From NCBI GenBank assembly GCA_028554795.2, contig JAPYKE020000539.1:124001-188000 (forward strand): a DNA stretch of 64,000 nt. Reading direction: 5' to 3'. The position numbers and the translations under genes are program-made. Below, piece by piece: positions 40,575 through 51,099 of this stretch (its first letter is position 1; each line of letters begins with the position of its first letter). The DNA is from Sinohyriopsis cumingii (lineage: Eukaryota; Mollusca; Bivalvia; Unionida; Unionidae). Below the pieces are notes generated by a model. It was not told the DNA's origin, searched no databases, and worked only from the letters and a program-made list of their open reading frames with translations.

Positions 40575-41539
40575 GTGAGACATCACTTGAATTAAGTTTT
40601 ACAATCATGTGGGGTGGGTAGGGTGAGGAGAGAATGTGTATGCTACTTCACTGGAAGAATGTAGGATATTTCAAAACTTAAATTACAATCGTTTGTGAGC
40701 AATTCTAAAATATTATCCAATTCAGTGGTCATGGGCACCTACTTTATTTCTGAATATCTCTAGAATCACAAATCATTTATTGATTCAGAATGCTTTTTGT
40801 CTTCTTTTTAACAATTTTGTTGATCACTCCGGTTTCCTAAGTGGTTAGAGTGCCAGTCTTGGATGCGGCAGGTCGCGGGTTCGAATACCTGGCAATCTCA
40901 TACTAAAGGCTTATAAAAAAGTACTAGCAGTTGTCTCGCTTGGCGCTCAGCATTGAAAGGTTATTGTTAGGACTCATTTGCCTGGTTTCAGGATAATGTA
41001 ACTGGGTGTGACATGATGCTACATGTCTGCGGCATAATACCCCTGTGCTAGACATGACTACTAACTGCCACACTATTGACATCGTAGCGATTTGACTGAA
41101 CAATTGTGAAAGCTGCGTTAAAAAGCCAAATCACGCTCCCACACACACACACACACATCTTTATCTCATGATAGATAAGTCTTTATATTTTACCACGTCA
41201 ACTCATAACAAATCTTCGTGCTATCACTACCCCTGTAAAAGACTGACCTGTACATTTGTGAATTGCTGAAAAAATGCCACGCTCGTCTCAATTATTACTT
41301 TCACAAAGTTAGAAATGGAAGCAGGCAATTCATTATTGGTTTGAATATAATTTTAATTTAAATTCCAAGTAGGTTCAAGGATTTATATTTGGTGTGACGA
41401 TAGTGCTTTCCACATTACAGGAAAAATCAATCTACTTTCACCGGCAAAATTGACCCATCGTCAAAACAGGCATAACCATACCCTACTCGTTTGCATGGCA
41501 CATCACATAACTTCGACATCTTTTATATTAGCACTTAAG
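40575..41539. other. Host spacer between elements B and C
   Basis: Less than 1 kb of host DNA, including the full-length SINE at 40828. No gene. Confidence 0.7.
40828..41155 (+). repeat. tRNA-derived SINE, full-length copy
   Basis: The head has an A-box-like TAAGTGGTTAGAGTGCC and a B box GGTTCGAATACC; the body carries TCTCGCTTGGCGCTCAGCAT, GCCTGGTTTCAGGATAATG, GTCTGCGGCATAATACC, CATCGTAGCGATTTGACTGA; it ends in (AC)n. Reference copy for the four partial copies at 18.7 to 20.9 kb. The tRNA-like part is a Pol III promoter, not a functional tRNA gene. Confidence 0.85.
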
Positions 41540-41760
41540 CAGCAGAGAGGGTGAACAACCTCTGATTGGTCTACTCTCCGTGTCGCAAAATAAGCCTTCC
41601 TGGAAAATCGCAAAGCAAGACAATAAAATCGCGATTGTCTCACTATCCAGCATAAGACAACCCATCAACGAACTTAACATATTCTAATTGACTTACCCAG
41701 CTTATCGCTGATCGCGAAAAATCTCAGGAAAATACGCGATCACGTCGGTGCCAAGATGGA
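41540..41760 (+). repeat. Left terminal inverted repeat of element C
   Basis: 221 bp, pairs with 56064 to 56284 with about 18 differences by eye. Conserved words include AAATAAGCCTTCCTGGAAAA, ATCGCGATTGTCTCACTATC and AAAAATCTCAGGAAAATA. Confidence 0.92.
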
Positions 41761-41788
41761 TATAAATTAAATCATTATTATATCAATA

Positions 41789-42866
41789 ATGGCAAACATT
41801 GCAGAACCATATTCCGCTAGGTTAGCTCGAGAGCGATTAGAAGCAATTAAGAAATTTATTCTTGTTCGTGATTATGTAAGGCAAAAACTTCAAGAATGTC
41901 AAGAAGCACAAGTTGAATTGCTACGGGTACAGAACAGTTATTTAAGCCCGTTACACAAGTTACTGAAAAGTTGTAATGGGGATATTGAGGAAAAGAAGGA
42001 GGGTATTCATCCAGTATTAAAACGAACAGAACAAATTTTACAGAAACCTCCGGATGAAATAGCCGCCGCACAACCTTCACTCGACGGTGAGAAAGATACT
42101 GGCAAAGTTCATACTGAAACCGCCGTGGAAAAAGATCTTGCACCCAAACCAATAGGAGAAAATATTGAATTGATTGCAAAATTTAATAAAAGTGTTATTA
42201 AACAGTTTAAAGAAATTAGAGAAAACTATTTACCCGTTATGACATCGGCAGGTATGGCTAAAACATGTTTTATTTTAAAACCAAAGTATGCTCCCGTGAA
42301 CGATAAGACTTTCATCAAATGGCTGTATCTTGTATATTTCAACAAAAAACAAGCCAGAAATGATGATCCAAAATTTAATAGTTTTATAAAGGAAATACAA
42401 AGACTTTATGATGAAGAAGTAAAACGATCTCAATGGCCACCACCGCCACAATCTCCTGATCAGGAACCTTCATATCAACTTCCTCCACCTCTGCAACAGA
42501 TAGAACAACAACAATCTTCTTCGTCGCAGCAAAAGTTAATGTTGGAACTTAAAAAGCCTGAAGAGCTACTTATAAAAGCAAAAGAAAAAAGATCACCCTT
42601 TAAGACTATTTAAGAAAAGCGCGAAAACAGAAAAAGGAGACACCGGAAGTGGTTTGGGAAGTGGTCTTGTTTGTTCTAACAATATCCTCGATGACGTGCA
42701 ACGGCTAGAAGTTCTTATAGGAGGAAAACGAGCTGGAAATAACTCACCAGAATACAATTATTGAAGCAGCTGATATCTATCGACAATTACTTCAAAGTGA
42801 TTTCATGGATACTGATATTTACCGAGAAGTTATTGATGAGCTCGTTGATGATTATCATAGTGACTA
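41789..42866 (+). pseudogene. Element C first gene, unknown virion-associated protein
   Basis: Long helical, charged protein (RLARERLEAIKKFILVRDYV; LIAKFNKSVIKQFKEIRENY), a Pro/Gln/Ser-rich linker, and a C-terminal part with RAGNNSPE and DIYREVIDELVDDYHSD. The AGNN...E segment recurs in proteins at this position in related animal elements, as I recall. About two breaks. Function unknown. Confidence 0.55.
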
Positions 42867-42905
42867 ATTGTCACAGTAATTAGATAAATAAATAATTAAA
42901 TAAAA

Positions 42906-43341
42906 ATGATCGTACACAATTCTCATCGTAAACCAATTATGGTCAGGGTGGTAAATTCACGATTACCAGCATATAGTATGACTTTCGGAAATGGACTTAG
43001 TGATGTTGTTCGGGGTTTATTCACGCAGATAGACTCCAAAGCAATGCCAATTTCAAAACAATTATCGATGAAAGCCATGGATATTATTCGTGATAAAGTT
43101 CCTACTGCTATTGGTAATCTTATTGGTAAAGCATTTCTTGGCAATCAAGGACAGACTAGCACGATTAATACGATGAAAACCAAAACCAGTAAAATTACCT
43201 AGTACTGAAGTTATGTCCGCAAATGTCAGTAAAATAATAAATCAAGCCTCAAATAAAAAACTAGCAGCCTTGATGAATCAAGGGACTGTACAAATAAATA
43301 CAAGTCTGATATCAGGAAGTGGTCTTCGTTTTAGACGATAA
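42906..43341 (+). pseudogene. pVI-like minor capsid protein, element C
   Basis: GNGLSDVVRGLFTQIDSKAM and DIIRDKVPTAIGNLIGKAFL form amphipathic helices; a second helical part ends SGSGLRFRR. Position just before the capsid gene fits a pVI-like role. About one break. Confidence 0.55.
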
Positions 43342-43355
43342 CAAATTATAATACA

Positions 43356-44705
43356 ATGTTTAAACGTGAATCCGACACAGTGTTTGCCATAGACGAACCG
43401 GTTCTTAAAAAATGAATCAGTGCAAGATTTTCAGTATTATTCTATGACGCACGAAATCCAAATCAGCAAGGAAGAATTGAATTACAGGTTCAAGATACAA
43501 GTATATATTTCTTACCCGCTGAAGCATTTATTGAAGTAGAAGGTGAAATTATAACATCAGATGATACAGCATACGGAGGTAATGTTAAAGTCGGTTTTAT
43601 TATTAATGGAATTATGGCCTTGTTTGAAAGTGCTACGTATATGATTGACGGAAAAAATATTGAATCGATTCTAAGTAATGTTGATGTAGCTAAAACAATA
43701 ATGGGTTTGGCAAGTTATTCTGATGATTATACAAGATCAGCTGGTCCATCAATAATGTTTGCTAAGGACACTTCTGATTTTCCTAACAATGATCAATATA
43801 ACATAAGACGGCCAAGAAACAACGACGACAACGCTGACGCTGATGTATGGCCGGTGGTTCATGGTGCTAATAGCGAATTTAATTTAGGATTTACAACGCG
43901 CAAATTAATGTTTAGTGGTGATCGTAGAAGATTTTCATGTGCAATTCCGTTGTCACACATATTTGGATTTTGTAGGGATGTTAGAAATGTAAATTTGGAG
44001 CAAAACATACATTTGTGCTTTTTAGAAACGCTACTGGCGATGCTGCTATCTGGCCACCTGTGGGTGATGCTAGTAAAGTAATACTAACAAAACTTTCGTT
44101 GTGGATGCCGGTAATGACTCCAGAAATTGCTGAAGAACAGCGATTACTTTCTTTTGTTACTGTAACCACAGATAGTGTTCAAAGTATAATTAATGGTTTA
44201 TTTACATGGCATATAGCATCGCAGCAGGGTGTTTCTGCACCACGACATATTTTCATTGCTTTTCAAGATACTGCACGATTAAACTCACAAACACGGAGTC
44301 ATATGATATTTGATAAACTCGGTGTTTCTGAAGTTTCCTTAATAATAAACGGACATCAAGAACCAACTGAGAATATACTGTTAGATTTTAATACTAATCA
44401 TGTTGCACGTGTATATCATCGTTTGACGGAATATCTAGGACGTGATTTAAATATAGATACTGGCTTACAAATATCACAATTAGATTTTACAACATATTAT
44501 CTAATCTATTACTTTTCACTGGGACATCTGTCGTTGATATACACTTTCGAGCTAATGTAACAGCTCTCCTATTGCTGCAGCTGGTCCACCAGTTGTTTAT
44601 AAAAATTACAGAGCAATCACAGTTATCTTCAGCGATAAAGTAATGTTACTTGAAGGTGTTGGTGGGCGAATGAGAGTTATTGATGCACCAGTAGATAACA
44701 TGTAG
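43356..44705 (+). pseudogene. Major capsid protein, element C lineage
   Basis: Double-jelly-roll capsid candidate: YDARNPNQQGRIELQVQD, EAFIEVEGEIITSD, ESATYMIDGKNIESILSNVD, FSCAIPLSHIFGFCRDVRNV, KLSLWMPVMTPE, APRHIFIAFQDTARL, DFNTNHVARVYHRL, and a C-terminal VDIHFRANV...ITVIFSDKV. This order matches capsid proteins of Polinton-like elements of cnidarians and molluscs, as I recall, and differs clearly from the element B capsid. About four or five breaks. Confidence 0.8.
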
Positions 44706-44735
44706 ACAATTAGACCAACCGCGTTATATATAAAA

Positions 44736-45230
44736 ATGTCATATAGTCACTTTAATGTCACTCTGACTCCCGGTCAGGTGAACAGATTACAATCATAAAA
44801 CGCGAGCTTATGCGGGACAAAAATAACACTGAAGCGAGATCAAATTCCTAGAGGTGGTCCAAACAAGTTATCGTTGACTAAAACTCAACTAAAACATTTC
44901 AATAAGATGCAAAAAGCAAAAACCAGAGTTCAACTTGATTTCGCTCCAAGTGCCATGAAAAACATGGTTAAACCGGTGGCATATTTCCACTTCTCGCAGC
45001 AATACGAGCATTGATTGCTGCTGCTGCACCAGCTGTCGTAAACGCAGCAACGTTAGGCGCTGTTGGAACCGCTGCAGGAATGGCATTAAAGAAAGCAACT
45101 GGGAAGGGATATAAAAAAGGAGCGGGTCTAAGACTTCCAGGAACTCATGGTACCCGAAACGTTTTTAACAGAGTGTTTCACCGATGTCAAATTTTGATTT
45201 ACTCGCAGCTGCTAAGCAACTTAAAATAAA
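44736..45230 (+). pseudogene. pX-like protein, element C
   Basis: NVTLTPGQVNRLQS, TKITLKRDQIPRGGPNKLSL and TKTQLKHFNKMQKAKTRVQL form the 'LTPGQ...LT-Q...I-KA' pattern of adenovirus pX/polinton pX-like proteins; the Ala-rich hydrophobic segment AAAAPAVVNAATLGAVGTAA follows. About two breaks. Confidence 0.65.
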
Positions 45231-45760
45231 AAAAATTCAGAGGTGTGTTTATGCGAGATCAGTTACTGAGCCAACCGAATACCAAAGAAGCAGGAATTAT
45301 TAATCTTGATAACAGCGATGGTCAAAGAACTCATTGGGTTGCTTACGCGACTGATCCACGTGGAATTGTTTATTTCGATTCATATGGGTTAGCACCGCCA
45401 GTTGAGTTTCTAAAATACATCAGCGAATTTCAGATTCCAGTTTGGTACTCAACGCTACCAACACAAACATTAACCAATCCACCAATATGTGGCCGTGAAG
45501 TAAATAATGTCCTTGACGTGTTATCAAAATCAACCAAACCACCTCACAAAGTCGTGCACGAGTATACCGCAGCAAAATTTAACATTTTAAACAACCTTAA
45601 AGATAATATGATTGATATTTACGGAAGATCTCTCAGCGAAAGTAAAGGCAAAAAAAACAAGATATTGATTTCTCAAAATATGCGACAAAAGATGTAATCG
45701 ATAATCTTTTAACCCTGTCCGGGATAGACCCAGATGAGGTTGTTGTTTTTTAGGACCGAT
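45184..45760 (+). pseudogene. Adenain-like cysteine protease, element C
   Basis: GVFMRDQLLSQPNTKEAGII and GQRTHWVAYATDPRG carry the His motif, VYFDSYGLAPPVEFLKYI the Asp motif. Layout and downstream ICG segment match adintovirus/Polinton maturation proteases. The ATG at 45184 (MSNFDLLAAAKQL) is the family-like start. Broken, two or more breaks. Confidence 0.85.
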
Positions 45761-45764
45761 ATGG

Positions 45765-46640
45765 CAAGCTAAAAACCAACAATATCAAATGGAATGACAT
45801 AGTTCGACGAGTACTCGATACGGTCACGGATAACATCCCTGTGTTTACTGACAGCGGAAAATCAGAGATTCAAGCATATCATTTACAACCATCAGAGATG
45901 AAATCACAAAATGTGTTGCTAATCGTTTAAAAAATACCGGTGACACAATGACAGGTGAACTCAACATGAGCGGAAATAAAAGAATGGTGTTAAGAGATCC
46001 AACATCCGACAAAAATGCCGCAACCAAAAAAAATATGTTGACGTTAACTACAGCACCGTTGATGGCAAATTATTCACGTTGCGGGCCGAGTATGATATTC
46101 ACGTAAGCACGTTTACAAATCTCCGTAGAAACTTTAGAAAAATTAATGAAACCGCAGAGGAATTCTTTGGTACTCCGCTCACCGTTGACACAAAACTCTC
46201 TGATATAAAAAAAACAACATTGGGATACGATTAAAAAATACTCGAAGATGTCGTAAGTGGAATTCCTGAGATTGTTAACAAAATTAGTCTGATTAAAATT
46301 CTACCCGGAGTAACTCCGGGCATATTACCAACATAGTATACACGGTGTCATTCGGGCTCGCAACATGGTCAAAACAAAATAATACTATAAAAAATACCGC
46401 AACGGTTACTGGTGTGTATAGGCTGTCTGTGTTCAGTGCCGCAAAATTTGAGATATTTACAACGTATCCATGGCGTCATTCCACTGATAAGTTTTCTGGA
46501 GTTGTGTCTATCATATTAAATAGCGGAGGCGAAGAAACGTTTATTCTGGAAGCAGCTGATAAGAAATTAACCGCAACATCTTACTGATGGTGTTTGGAAT
46601 TTGTAGCAGAAACACCTCAATTGATTACTGCATAAAATAA
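45765..46640 (+). pseudogene. Fibre-like receptor-binding protein, element C
   Basis: Contains the tail-fibre signature RLKNTGDTMTGELNMSGNKR followed by DPTSDKNAATKK, as in viral and phage fibres and adintovirus fibre-like proteins. A later part (SFGLATWSKQNNTIKN; GVYRLSVFSAAKFEIFTTYP; GVVSIILNSGGEETFILEAA) is beta-rich, as expected for a head domain. Attachment to host cells is inferred. Badly broken, five or more breaks. Confidence 0.65.
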
Positions 46641-46642
46641 AA

Positions 46643-47173
46643 ATGGCCGTAACGGAGTTAAGGACGAAGTCAAACACAGCGTCAACAACAACATTAAATG
46701 TTCAACAATATATTTACGATCAAGTACGCGAATGGCAATCAAAGTTAAAAACCATCATTGACCAGTATACGTTAAAAGTAAAAAAATACAAGCGGCGTGT
46801 AGTTGCTTTGGATCCTATAGTTTATTCAGTATCTGCGTTTGTTGCGTCCACCGGGGTAGTATTATCAGCGCTAACGCCAGTAACACCTGCAGTAGCAATA
46901 ACAATATGCGTTTCATCATCGGCTGCCCTTGCTGGTGTTTTTAATATTATCGCGAAAAAGATAACGTACACGAGCACAAAACTCAACGACGCAGTTGTAA
47001 AATTAAAAACGTCCATAGTCGCGGACACGAAATTATCGTCGCTCAAGCCTCAATTGCGATAAAATATCAGATTCTAGATTCGCGTTATTAGTTAAGATAT
47101 ACGATGAAGTAAACGATATTTTTCAGCAAGGAACAAATAACCCCGCCAAAGACAAGGAATTAAGTAATTAATT
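46643..47173 (+). pseudogene. Two-TM conserved protein, element C
   Basis: A charged N-terminal helix (REWQSKLKTIIDQYTLKVKK) precedes two hydrophobic segments (SVSAFVASTGVVLSALTPV and VAITICVSSSAALAGVFNII) and a KKITYTSTKLNDAVVKLKTS helix. This layout recurs in hypothetical proteins of related animal virus-like elements, as I recall. Function unknown. About one or two breaks. Confidence 0.6.
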
Positions 47174-47182
47174 TATAAATAA

Positions 47183-47790
47183 ATGACAAAATAACTTCAG
47201 CAAGCCGCCCCGCCAACGATAACAGTAAACTTTACCGGACCTGAGATCACAGACACACAGTTATACCACGCTGTTAACCCGAAATACAAACAACATTTAC
47301 TTTACATTAAAATTGCAAAGTTGGATAGTTATTTTAGCTTCAGCGATAATAAGGACTATATGCAGTGCAATTTTGTTGCCGAAAGAACTAAAGAAGGAAT
47401 TGACTCTATATCTTTTTAGTTATATCAACTTATTGAATACTTTAGAGAAATTAATCAAGAACATAAAACACAACTACAGAGACTACGACAGAGTTTCCCC
47501 AATCACCACAAAATCATTATGCAAATTGAAATATTACATCAACTTGTATCCGACATGGAATATCTTAACCAGCGAGCAATTAAAGCAATAATCGATTAGA
47601 CTGATGACATAAATCACTGTAAACAACGAGGTTTTATTACATATTCGATAACAGAAGCTGCTCTTGTAAATTTTAAACGTCCTGGATATAACGCAGCCTA
47701 GTTAAGAAAATCAGTCAACGATGAAATACTCGCATGGTACAAACACTATTATTTTTCGATACAACGATAACTTAAGTGTATCTGTTGAAA
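47183..47790 (+). pseudogene. Penton-like gene copy 1, element C
   Basis: Begins MT...LQQ and TVNFTGPEITDTQLYHAVNP...LDSYFSFSDN. Its 3' half (47450 to 47740) is related at the DNA level to 48345 to 48650 in the next gene (AAGAACATAAAACACAACTA; GTATCCGACATGGAATAT; TTAAGAAAATCAGTCAACGATG), so the two are duplicates. Heavily broken. Confidence 0.5.
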
Positions 47791-47836
47791 TCATTCTATC
47801 AAAGCAACCATTTGAAAGAAAATAAAAATAATAATA

Positions 47837-49050
47837 ATGACAGAAATTCTTCAGCAGATAACCGCAAATATAACTCCGGCAAGAACCACAATGATAACAG
47901 TAAGCTCAACCAAGCCTGAATTCAGTATTAATTTTCCAACTGCGATTCGGGTAAGCAAGATCGCGTTAGCACAGTTACGAGTATATCACAGCTGGCCAAA
48001 TATTAGATCAAAATCATTTGGTGGATTACCAGCAAAAAGTTCGTTTGTGTTTGCAAATAAAAATAAACAAGATGGTACACCGGATTGGAACGTTGTTGGA
48101 ATACCAACCGGGTGCTATCAAATCGAAGAAATCAATGAGGAATTAGCGCGTAGAATAAAAAACATCACCGGGAATTAATCCAAAATAGCAATAACAGCTC
48201 ACGAACCAACGCTGTCATCTGCAGTCGAGATAAACTCTCGTCTACGCCGTGGATATATAGCAGTCATCGATCAGAACAGTGTTAGGATGGCCTGAAGTAC
48301 CACCACGTCCACCTGAACCAGCGAAGTCTGATTTCATTAATCACTAATCAAGAACATAAAATACAACGAGAGCAACTACGGCAAAAGTTCCAAGAACATA
48401 TTTTTTGGTATAACAAGTTCACGCGGCGAAATAATTTAACAAGTAGAAATATTAAATCAGCTTGTATCAGACATGGAATATATTAACCAGCGAGTAATCC
48501 AGGCAATAAATAATTACAATGATTATATAAATCGCTATAAACAACGATTTTTAACTGCATACTTGACAAAGGAAACTGAATTGTCAAATTATAAATTTTC
48601 CGGGTGTAATGCACCCGAGTTAAGAAAATCAGTCAATGATGTAATCAACAAAAACTTCCCTGATATACTTGAACAAAAGAGAAAAACACTACCACCGGCA
48701 ACTATTCTCCGATACAACAATAATCTACATGGAGAAGAACGCCATGTATCCCCGGAAATCGTAAATATAACCCAGGTGGTCGCGGTCAATCTTGTGTGTG
48801 ATGTAATTGATGGAAGCTACAGCACAGACGCAAGAATATCAAATCAAGCGCAGCAAGGATTTATTCTTTATTCGTTCACACCGAAAAAACCACCCGGATA
48901 TCTGATTGTACAAGAACCGATCAATCCGGTCTATCTACTATGTCATAATCCACTGTTATCAAGAATAAATTTCAAACTAACTGACTAGTCCGGGGATTTG
49001 TTGGATTTAAGAAATAAGACTGCAAATATAAATTTATATGTGAAACCCTA
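47837..49050 (+). pseudogene. Penton-like gene copy 2, element C
   Basis: MTEILQQITANITPA, then INFPTAIRVSKIALAQLRVYHSWPNI, a pattern of virus-like element penton proteins (upstream strand plus 'aL--L-tYyS-pNI'). The C-terminal half has NLVCDVIDGSYSTDARISNQ, LYSFTPKKPPGYLIVQEPIN and a final LLDLRNKTANINLYVKP that fits a jelly-roll end. About three breaks. Confidence 0.6.
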
Positions 49051-49373
49051 AGGATTTCCGATCTTAAGATCTCATCGCAAAGATTTTCAAGCCTCAGATC
49101 AGTCGATTTTCAAAGATTTTCAGATCTACGTGTTATCAAGAAAACAGCACAAAAACGAATTCTCCTGACAGTCAAGGTGGATATTTTTTTTTGTGCTGAC
49201 TGACTAGACCCACGCTGTCGCTCAGATTTCAGTAAAATATTATAAGAAATGTATTTTTTGACTGAAAATCAGGCTGATTTATCAATTCTGATAGGTAATA
49301 GGTAGTCAAAATCGTGCAAATCGACTGATTTTAATTTGTTTTATGTATTTGGTCAGTGGCAAAAAAAAAATAA
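49051..49373. other. Gene-free AT-rich segment in element C
   Basis: Contains short repeated phrases around GATTTTCA(A)AGATTTTCAGATC (49078 to 49130) and CAGTCAAGG. No gene seen. Confidence 0.5.
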
Positions 49374-49738
49374 TTATCCTGACAGAGTCAAGGATATACT
49401 TTCATTTTTATTTTCATGAATGCGTCTATCATTTACATTTCTGGATATAATCTTTCTTAGTTGCCTCACGCGAGAATTAATTGTCTTTTTTGTCTCATAT
49501 TCAAGAGATAATTGTGATTTAATGTTGCTAGAGAGAGAGAGAGAGAGAGATTGACAAATTCCTTTACTCGATCTTCTTCTAATGTAGCCAGCGATAGACA
49601 CATAGTCGTCTTTTTTTCCTGCAGTATCTCAAAATCAGAAATAATTCTTTCAGGATTTTGTTCGTCAGATAAATGTATGCCGTCGCGCTCTAAGTTTTTG
49701 ATAGCAGAAATAACATCATTGATATTTTCGTAATTCAT
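49374..49738 (-). pseudogene. Small helical gene with microsatellite, element C
   Basis: MNYENINDVISAIKNLERDG...NPERIISDFEILQEKK and VRQLRKIISRNVNDRRIHEN are helical and charged. A (GA)n microsatellite lies inside (49531 to 49550). Unknown function; broken. Confidence 0.4.
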
Positions 49739-49805
49739 TATTTAGTATATTATATATAGCGACTATTACATATTTAAAAGAAAAATATTTTACACTAAAA
49801 ACGAA

Positions 49806-50345
49806 ACATTCCCCATGTGAACTCCTAGATTGTCTTATGACATTCTAGCAGGCTCAGGGGCAAGGAAACACCCCCTATGTGAACCCCTAACCTCTCAAAC
49901 AACAGTCTAGAAGGTTCAGGAGACGAAACATGCCCATGTTAACGTCTAGCTTACCAAATGATATGCTAGCGGGTTCAGAGGAATACATAAGGACAGCACA
50001 ACATGTATATATATAACGTTCCCCATATGAGCCATATATTGCCTTATGACATTCTAGTAGGTTTGACGGGTAACATATAATCTTAATTCTAACTTATTCT
50101 AAGGACAGCACAACATGTACACATATAACGTTCCTATTATGAGCTCCTAGATTGCCTTATGACATTCTAGTAGGTTTGACGGGTAGCATGTAATCTTAAT
50201 TCTAACTTATCCTAAGGACAGCACAACATATAAATATATAACGTTCCTATTATGAACCCCTTGATTGCATTATGACATTCTAGTAGGTTTGACGGGTAGC
50301 ATATAATCATAATTCTAACTTATTCTAAGGACAGCACAACATGTA
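49806..50345. repeat. Tandem repeat array in the middle of element C
   Basis: Three ~113-bp units beginning GGACAGCACAACATGTA at 49991, 50103 and 50216 (fourth start at 50329), with shared TATATAACGTTCC, TTATGACATTCTAGTAGGTT and GACGGGTAACATATAATC. Three shorter, degenerate units (~60 bp, ACATTCC-CATGTGAACTCCTAG) precede at 49806 to 49990. Non-coding, between the rightward structural genes and the polymerase; candidate regulatory or replication region. Confidence 0.8.
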
Positions 50346-50523
50346 CTTTTTAACTATAACTTAATTGTAAGGACAGCACAGACAGATACGGGGTTATTTT
50401 CTACACTCAACAGATTTGCACATCCTCCCCAAATCAACCCCGGGAGTGCAAAGTAGCACCGCCACGTGGTGACATGGCGGAAAGGTGTGTTTGTTGTTGA
50501 GTTTCGAAAACACCAATAAGAAA

Positions 50524-50697
50524 ATGGGTCGTATAGTATATAAGCTGACTGATACATGGAAATTCAAGGATAGCTCACGCGATCGGCGTGGCTTGTTTGC
50601 TGTTTTTGTATTTTTTTTTCTTAAATATAATCGTAGAAAAAATATAGATAAACCAGAAAACCAGACGGATTCAGCAAATCAGGTATATTGTCTGTGA
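50524..50697 (+). CDS. Possible short membrane protein, element C
   Basis: A 57-residue ORF (MGRIVYKLTDTWKFKDSSRD) with one hydrophobic segment LFAVFVFFFLKY and a polar tail. No homologue known to me. It may be chance. Confidence 0.25.
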   Translation: MGRIVYKLTDTWKFKDSSRDRRGLFAVFVFFFLKYNRRKNIDKPENQTDSANQVYCL

Positions 50698-50984
50698 CAA
50701 AAAATATTATCTATCTTAAATAAACGATTACACCTGCCCGTGTTGAGTCCTTGCTTTTATCAACGGGATGTAATTGTATGTATTTTACTTCCGTGTTACC
50801 GTGTAGGTATTCTGAAATCAAGGATAGATAATTATTTACTATACAATAGAGAAACTAGCAGACGGTTATGCCACGAAACATATATTTCAGACAGTTACTT
50901 TTGGATTGCAAGAAAATAATACAGTTACTTTTGGATTGCAGATCCTATCAGAGCCATTTGCTCTGATTTCTTAGTTGAGTTATG

Positions 50985-50987
<3 letters not shown>

Positions 50988-51067
<80 letters not shown>
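50988..51067. repeat. (TA)n microsatellite inside element C
   Basis: About 80 bp of TA dinucleotides upstream of the polymerase-helicase gene. A 25-bp direct repeat (ACAGTTACTTTTGGATTGCA twice, 50892 to 50940) lies just before. Confidence 0.9.
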
Positions 51068-51071
<4 letters not shown>

Positions 51072-51099
51072 TTTTATTTAAATACTTGTCTTAATTATA

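Noticed and set aside
40828-40905. tRNA gene
   Set aside because: The A and B boxes belong to a SINE head; no convincing cloverleaf, and the same body recurs in four other copies.
49806-50345. CRISPR array
   Set aside because: Repeats are direct and contiguous with diverged ~113-bp units and no unique spacers; the context is an animal genome.
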